Source: a virus
Direction: 5' to 3' (one strand)
Length of the DNA stretch: 35,047 bases
Virus record (IMG/VR): IMGVR_UViG_3300035703_000256
Span: 1 to 35,047 of that record
Part shown: in pieces, positions 31,426 through 35,047 of the stretch
Position numbering within the stretch: position 1 is the stretch's first letter
Layout of the letters: every line of letters starts with the position of its first letter
The notes under the pieces: generated by a model
The model's database searches: none
What the model saw: only the letters and a program-made list of their open reading frames with translations
What the model was told of the DNA's origin: nothing
Program-made: the position numbers and the translations under genes

Positions 31426-32478
31426 ATGGCAAAACCGTTTGATTTAACAAAATTTCGTAAGGAACTAACAAAGAGTATTGATGGTCTAAGTATTGGATTT
31501 AATGATCCAACAGATTGGATTTCAACAGGCAACTATACACTTAACTATCTCATTAGTGGGGACTTTAACAAAGGTATCCCAATGGGTAAAGTAACAGTTT
31601 TTGCTGGTGAATCTGGTGCAGGTAAGAGTTATATTTGTTCTGGCAACATTGTGCGTCATGCACAAGAGCAAGGTATTTTCGTTGTACTGATTGATACTGA
31701 AAACGCACTTGATGAAGATTGGTTAAAAGCTTTAGGTGTTGATACAGATGAATCAAAGCTTATGAAGCTTAATATGGCTATGATCGATGATGTTGCTAAA
31801 ATGATTAGTACATTTATGAAGGATTATAAAACAATGCCTGTCGAGGAACGTCCCAAAGTATTGTTTGTTTTAGATAGTTTAGGTATGCTACTTACACCAA
31901 CAGACGTTAATCAATTTGAAGCTGGCGACATGAAAGGCGACATGGGGCGTAAACCAAAAGCACTAACTGCATTGGTACGTAACTGCGTTAATATGTTTGG
32001 TAGTATGAATGTAGGATTAGTTGCCACTAATCACACTTATGCAAGTCAGGATATGTTCGACCCAGACGATAAGATCTCAGGTGGTCAAGGATTTATATAT
32101 GCTTCATCAATCGTTGTAGCCATGCGTAAGCTTAAGCTTAAAGAAGATGAAGATGGTAATAAGATTAGTGAAGTCCGTGGTATTCGTGCTGCTTGTAAGG
32201 TAATGAAAACACGTTACGCAAAACCATTTGAAAGCGTACAAGTTAAAATTCCGTACGACACTGGTATGAGCCCAACATCAGGATTACTAGAACTATTTGA
32301 AGCAAAAGGTGTGCTTAAGAAGGACGGCAACAAGCTTGTCTACATTACTAAGACAGGTGATGTTATTAAGGAATTCCGTAAAGGATGGACTGATGACAAA
32401 TTACAAATTATTATGAATGAATGGGATGAAGCAACAACTTCAGAAGTTCCTGTAGTAGAAGTTCCTATTGAGGAATAA
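31426..32478 (+). CDS. uvsX: UvsX RecA-like recombinase
   Basis: 350 residues from ATG 31426 (AGAGAGG just upstream); a longer frame from 31369 starts within the upstream gene. Motifs: Walker A GESGAGKS at 61-68, VLIDTENALDEDWL, Walker B KVLFVLDSLGML, then VGLVATNHTYASQDMFDPDD and KISGGQGFIYASSIVVAMRK as in UvsX. It forms filaments on ssDNA and pairs homologous DNA, with UvsY loading it onto gp32-coated strands. The acidic tail VPVVEVPIEE is short. Three recombination genes gp32, uvsX and uvsY lie within 4 kb here. Confidence 0.95.
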   Translation: MAKPFDLTKFRKELTKSIDGLSIGFNDPTDWISTGNYTLNYLISGDFNKGIPMGKVTVFAGESGAGKSYICSGNIVRHAQEQGIFVVLIDTENALDEDWLKALGVDTDESKLMKLNMAMIDDVAKMISTFMKDYKTMPVEERPKVLFVLDSLGMLLTPTDVNQFEAGDMKGDMGRKPKALTALVRNCVNMFGSMNVGLVATNHTYASQDMFDPDDKISGGQGFIYASSIVVAMRKLKLKEDEDGNKISEVRGIRAACKVMKTRYAKPFESVQVKIPYDTGMSPTSGLLELFEAKGVLKKDGNKLVYITKTGDVIKEFRKGWTDDKLQIIMNEWDEATTSEVPVVEVPIEE

Positions 32479-32500
32479 GTAACAGCCAAAGAGGAAAACT

Positions 32501-32722
32501 ATGGAAGAAGTATCTCATATAATTTGGAAAGTTCTTAGCGAATATATTCCACAACGTGATCACGAAACTGCTGCACATCACTTAGTTAATGAATTAGTTG
32601 ATGCTGGTATCAACGAAGAAGATCTATATGCAATGGCAGCAGGTCACCCTGTTCTAAGACGTGCAGTTAAAGAACAAGTTGAAATTGACGAATCAGACGA
32701 TGATGATTATGAGGAGTTATGA
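32501..32722 (+). CDS. Small acidic protein between uvsX and uvsY, 73 aa
   Basis: Residues MEEVSHIIWKVLSEYIPQRD, HETAAHHLVNELVDAGINEE and DLYAMAAGHPVLRRAVKEQV form a predicted helical bundle, followed by a strongly acidic end ESDDDDYEEL. Ribosome site GAGGAAA 8 nt upstream. The stop overlaps the uvsY start as ATGA. The fixed place between the two recombination genes suggests a related task or simply coupling; no function is known to me. Confidence 0.7.
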   Translation: MEEVSHIIWKVLSEYIPQRDHETAAHHLVNELVDAGINEEDLYAMAAGHPVLRRAVKEQVEIDESDDDDYEEL

Positions 32723-33174
32723 ACTGGTATACAAAGATTACATCTAATCTAGCTGAAATACCAAACTTTATTTCATACTATGAAAACGAGTTAGTAAAAG
32801 CACGTAACGATGTAAGAATAAGTGGCAAAGTTGAAAAAAATCTTGCTGATTTACCAGGCATAACTGAATATAGATTTAGTCAGCTTCAAGAAATTGAAGC
32901 TGTACTAAACTACTTGAATATTCAACTAAACAAAATTCGAAGAAAACATTTTCAAAAGTATCTAGAAAATTATAATAGAGCACTAAGCAGTCGTGAAGCA
33001 GAAAAATATGTAGATGGTGAAGATGAAGTTATTGATTATGAAACAATTATCAATGACGTTGCGTTAGTTCGAAACAAATGGCTTGGTGTAATGAAAGGAC
33101 TTGAAAGTAAAAACTTTCAACTTGGACATGTGGTAAAACTTCGAGTAGCAGGTATGGAAGATATTGTATTATGA
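32719..33174 (+). CDS. uvsY: UvsY-like recombination mediator
   Basis: 151 residues. The C-terminal half KIRRKHFQKYLENYNRALSS, REAEKYVDGEDEVIDYETII, ALVRNKWLGVMKGLESKNFQ and LGHVVKLRVAGMEDIVL follows the T4 UvsY order (RLDYYSG, then VLKVDTSLQYWGILLDF, then AIKSRGFAIKHIQDMRA). UvsY oligomers bind gp32-ssDNA and help UvsX displace gp32. The call rests on this pattern plus its place just after uvsX. ATGA overlaps on both sides indicate translational coupling. Confidence 0.7.
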   Translation: MNWYTKITSNLAEIPNFISYYENELVKARNDVRISGKVEKNLADLPGITEYRFSQLQEIEAVLNYLNIQLNKIRRKHFQKYLENYNRALSSREAEKYVDGEDEVIDYETIINDVALVRNKWLGVMKGLESKNFQLGHVVKLRVAGMEDIVL

Positions 33175-33899
33175 GTTCTGCAGAAACACTTGCATTATTA
33201 GATCAAAAAACAGAGTTTATGAATAGTTTATCTGTCATTGCTGATATGGGTTGTGGTAAAGGTAATGATGCTGCTGCTTGGGCAGATCGAGTTGATGAAA
33301 ATGGTAAAGCAAGAAAACTCTTTGTATTCGCAGTTGATAAAATTTTGCAAATGGATAATCATAATCGTAGGCCAAATGTTCGCGCGGTAAAGGAAGATTT
33401 TTCCAATACAACTATTGCTCGAGACAAAGTTGATGTAGTATGGTGTTATAATGCATTTCAATATGCTACAGATCCAGTAAAAACATTACGGCATTGGTAC
33501 AATATAATGAATGAAAATGGGTTACTGTACATTGCTATTCCACAATCAAATTATATTGATGATTTAAGTCGCTGGCAAATGATCAATCCAAATGGATGTT
33601 TCTGGCCGCATAACATAGCAAGTTTAATATATCTATTGGCAGCATGTGGGTTTGATTGCAAAGATGGTCATTTTAAACAGCGCAGACATGAACAAATGAT
33701 ACATCTTTGCGTGTATAAAAGTAAAAATAAACCAATAGCTTTAGACGATGCTAATCTGTATATGTTAGATAATTTAAAGTTGCTTCCCAGCACAATAAGT
33801 AAATGTATACAAAAATATGGTGCTATAAGACATGAATTTTTGCAGCTAGAATGGTTAGATGGCACGATTAGTGATTTAGCAATAGAAAGTATACCATGA
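33171..33899 (+). CDS. Class I SAM-dependent methyltransferase-like protein
   Basis: 242 residues. Motif I is at 24-31, ADMGCGKGND, close to the N-terminus. Then FVFAVDKILQM (motif II acidic end), VRAVKEDFSN, KVDVVWCYNAFQYATDPVKT (motif IV region) and MNENGLLYIAIPQSN (motif V) follow. The rest, WPHNIASLIYLLAACGFDCK and RHEQMIHLCVYKS, fits small-molecule methyltransferases of the Methyltransf_11 type. The substrate is unknown; the following carbamoyltransferase suggests sugar or nucleotide-sugar tailoring. ATGA overlaps on both sides. Confidence 0.75.
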   Translation: MSSAETLALLDQKTEFMNSLSVIADMGCGKGNDAAAWADRVDENGKARKLFVFAVDKILQMDNHNRRPNVRAVKEDFSNTTIARDKVDVVWCYNAFQYATDPVKTLRHWYNIMNENGLLYIAIPQSNYIDDLSRWQMINPNGCFWPHNIASLIYLLAACGFDCKDGHFKQRRHEQMIHLCVYKSKNKPIALDDANLYMLDNLKLLPSTISKCIQKYGAIRHEFLQLEWLDGTISDLAIESIP

Positions 33900-34000
33900 T
33901 TAAACTTTTTAAAAAAATTATTAATAAAATTAAACTTGAATTAATGTATCGTAAAAGATTAAAAGAACTAAAGAAGCGCGACCCATTCATCTATGACTAA
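33896..34000 (+). CDS. Very small basic protein, 34 aa
   Basis: ATG 33896 overlaps the methyltransferase stop as ATGA. The product starts MIKLFKKIINKIKLELMYRK and ends LKKRDPFIYD. It is an amphipathic, Lys-rich helix with a conserved-looking DPFIYD end, which I recall before carbamoyltransferase genes in marine phages. The stop overlaps the next start by 8 nt. Such tight packing on both sides supports a real gene. It could bind nucleic acid or a membrane surface; unknown. Confidence 0.6.
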   Translation: MIKLFKKIINKIKLELMYRKRLKELKKRDPFIYD

Positions 34001-35047
34001 GCAATATTTAGGTATAAGCCAAGGTTTTCACGATGCCGGACTGGCATTAATAAGTGATAAAGGAGACATATTACATGCAAGTCACAGCGAACGTTATAGT
34101 CGTGTAAAGAATGATGCTTCATTATGTTATAAACAGTTTCACGATTGCGAATTATTTGGATTTGAGGATGTAAGTGTAAATTATTATGAGCGTCCGTGGC
34201 TAACTAACTTGCGTCGATTTTATGCTGGTCAAGAAACTAAATCAATTAAATCTGTTATTAACAAACTGAAATATTTTGATTTGCCTACTAAAATGAAAAA
34301 GTGGGGGCATCACTTGTCACATGCAGCCGCAGCATTTCAAACAAGCCCATTTGAACGCAGTGCAGTTGTAGTTGTTGATGCAATTGGTGAATGGGACACT
34401 GCTAGTATTTGGTACGCATACTATGATGACAATGGTGTTGCTCAATATCAAAAACTTTGGTCACGCAAGTATCCACATAGCATTGGACTATTCTATACTG
34501 CAATGACGCAACGTGTTGGGCTGCGTCCAATGGAAGATGAATACGTTCTTATGGGTATGGCATCTTACGGTAGTTCAAAATTTCTAATGAAGAATATGAT
34601 CCATAACTTCATTGAAGATATAAACGAGATAAAATTTAAGAAAAATCTTCATATAGGATGTGATGATTGGGCACCTAAACATAAGATAGAAAACATTGCA
34701 GCAACTACACAAGATTTAACTGAAGTATTGCTGTATAAAATACACCAAAAAGCAGCAGAACTAACACAGGAAAGTAATGTATGCTACGGTGGAGGCGTTG
34801 CGTTAAACTGTAAGTTTAACACAAATCTACATGAAGTGTGGAGTAACGTGTGGATTTGTCCTAACCCAGGCGATTGTGGATCAGCACTTGGAGCGGCAGC
34901 ATTAGGTTATGGTAAAAGACTTAATTGGCAAAATGCTTTCTTAGGTTATTTTATCCCTGGTAATTTAGATGTAAAAGCTGTAATTGATACACTGTCAAAA
35001 AAACAAATAGTTGGTGTTGCTAATGGGTATGCAGAATGGGGACCACG
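33993..35047 (+). CDS. Carbamoyltransferase (NodU/CmcH family), 3' end outside window
   Basis: 351 codons visible. The start YLGISQGFHDAGLALIS is the actin-like ATPase-type first motif of the family. H106-H107-LSHAAAAF contains the HHxxHA carbamoyl-phosphate site, VVVVDAIGEWDTASIW and PHSIGLFYTAMTQRVGL follow, then CYGGGVALNCKFN and ICPNPGDCGSALGAAALGY. These enzymes move a carbamoyl group to a hydroxyl, usually on a sugar or antibiotic; in marine T4-like phages the substrate is unknown. The C-terminal YrdC-like-associated part is cut by the window edge. Part of an overlapping run with the methyltransferase, so a joint modification path is likely but unproved. Confidence 0.9.
   Translation, partial: MTKQYLGISQGFHDAGLALISDKGDILHASHSERYSRVKNDASLCYKQFHDCELFGFEDVSVNYYERPWLTNLRRFYAGQETKSIKSVINKLKYFDLPTKMKKWGHHLSHAAAAFQTSPFERSAVVVVDAIGEWDTASIWYAYYDDNGVAQYQKLWSRKYPHSIGLFYTAMTQRVGLRPMEDEYVLMGMASYGSSKFLMKNMIHNFIEDINEIKFKKNLHIGCDDWAPKHKIENIAATTQDLTEVLLYKIHQKAAELTQESNVCYGGGVALNCKFNTNLHEVWSNVWICPNPGDCGSALGAAALGYGKRLNWQNAFLGYFIPGNLDVKAVIDTLSKKQIVGVANGYAEWGP

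Noticed and set aside
1-35047. tRNA genes, insertion sequences, attachment sites
   Set aside because: All gaps between genes are short (at most about 110 nt) and filled by promoters or leaders; no cloverleaf, transposase or att-like repeat was seen.

Overview
The window is a piece of a large, AT-rich, marine T4-like myovirus genome. The call rests on many recognisable T4-type genes: neck proteins gp13 and gp14, tail-sheath stabiliser gp15, tail sheath gp18, tail tube gp19 plus a second tube-like protein, head-completion nuclease gp4, small terminase gp16, large terminase gp17, ssDNA-binding protein gp32, and the recombination pair UvsX/UvsY. T4-style late promoters (TATAAATA and variants) stand before the structural genes. 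Enlarged tail proteins, a collagen-like fibre, a carbamoyltransferase and small conserved genes point to the myoviruses of marine picocyanobacteria or SAR11-type alphaproteobacteria. The sequence alone does not settle the host, and no photosynthesis gene or tRNA was seen.

Layout. 1-2.5 kb (+): 3' part of a collagen-like tail fibre, a second fibre-type protein with a YADLAE chaperone-like segment, and a glycosyltransferase-like protein. 2.5-5.5 kb (-): a late operon read gp14, gp15, Nudix hydrolase. 5.6-7.5 kb (+): four non-structural genes with sigma70-like promoters, one of them richer in G+C. 7.5-15.9 kb (+): gp13, dNMP kinase, a reverse-strand zinc-knuckle gene, gp18, gp19, gp19-like, a small tail-cluster protein, gp4, gp16. 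15.9-24.5 kb (+): an accessory block between the two terminase genes, with several proteins bearing a short N-terminal peptide ending in a (L/I)xE prohead-protease-type site, two genes carrying three Hint (hedgehog/intein) modules, an HExxH metallopeptidase-like protein and a GIY-YIG endonuclease. 24.5-29.3 kb: HNH endonuclease (-), a small gene, gp17 and a 799-residue LysM protein. 29.4-35 kb: gp32, a glycosyltransferase-like protein, UvsX, a small gene, UvsY, a methyltransferase, a 34-residue protein and a carbamoyltransferase cut by the window end.

Most notable. (1) A series of T4-type late promoters, four of which sit 5-6 nt before a start codon that has no Shine-Dalgarno sequence, predicting leaderless late mRNAs. 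(2) Two late promoters embedded in the 5' arm of an inverted repeat whose 3' arm covers the start codon, so only late-initiated mRNA would escape the hairpin, as known for T4 gene e. (3) A cluster of proteins that look addressed to the prohead interior, including a metallopeptidase-like one. (4) Paralogous N-terminal Hint modules that lost the first nucleophile but kept the terminal His-Asn, next to a third module that kept Cys and block-B His. (5) A structured gp32 leader where T4 has its autogenous translational operator. All functional readings are inferred from sequence by eye; no search was run.
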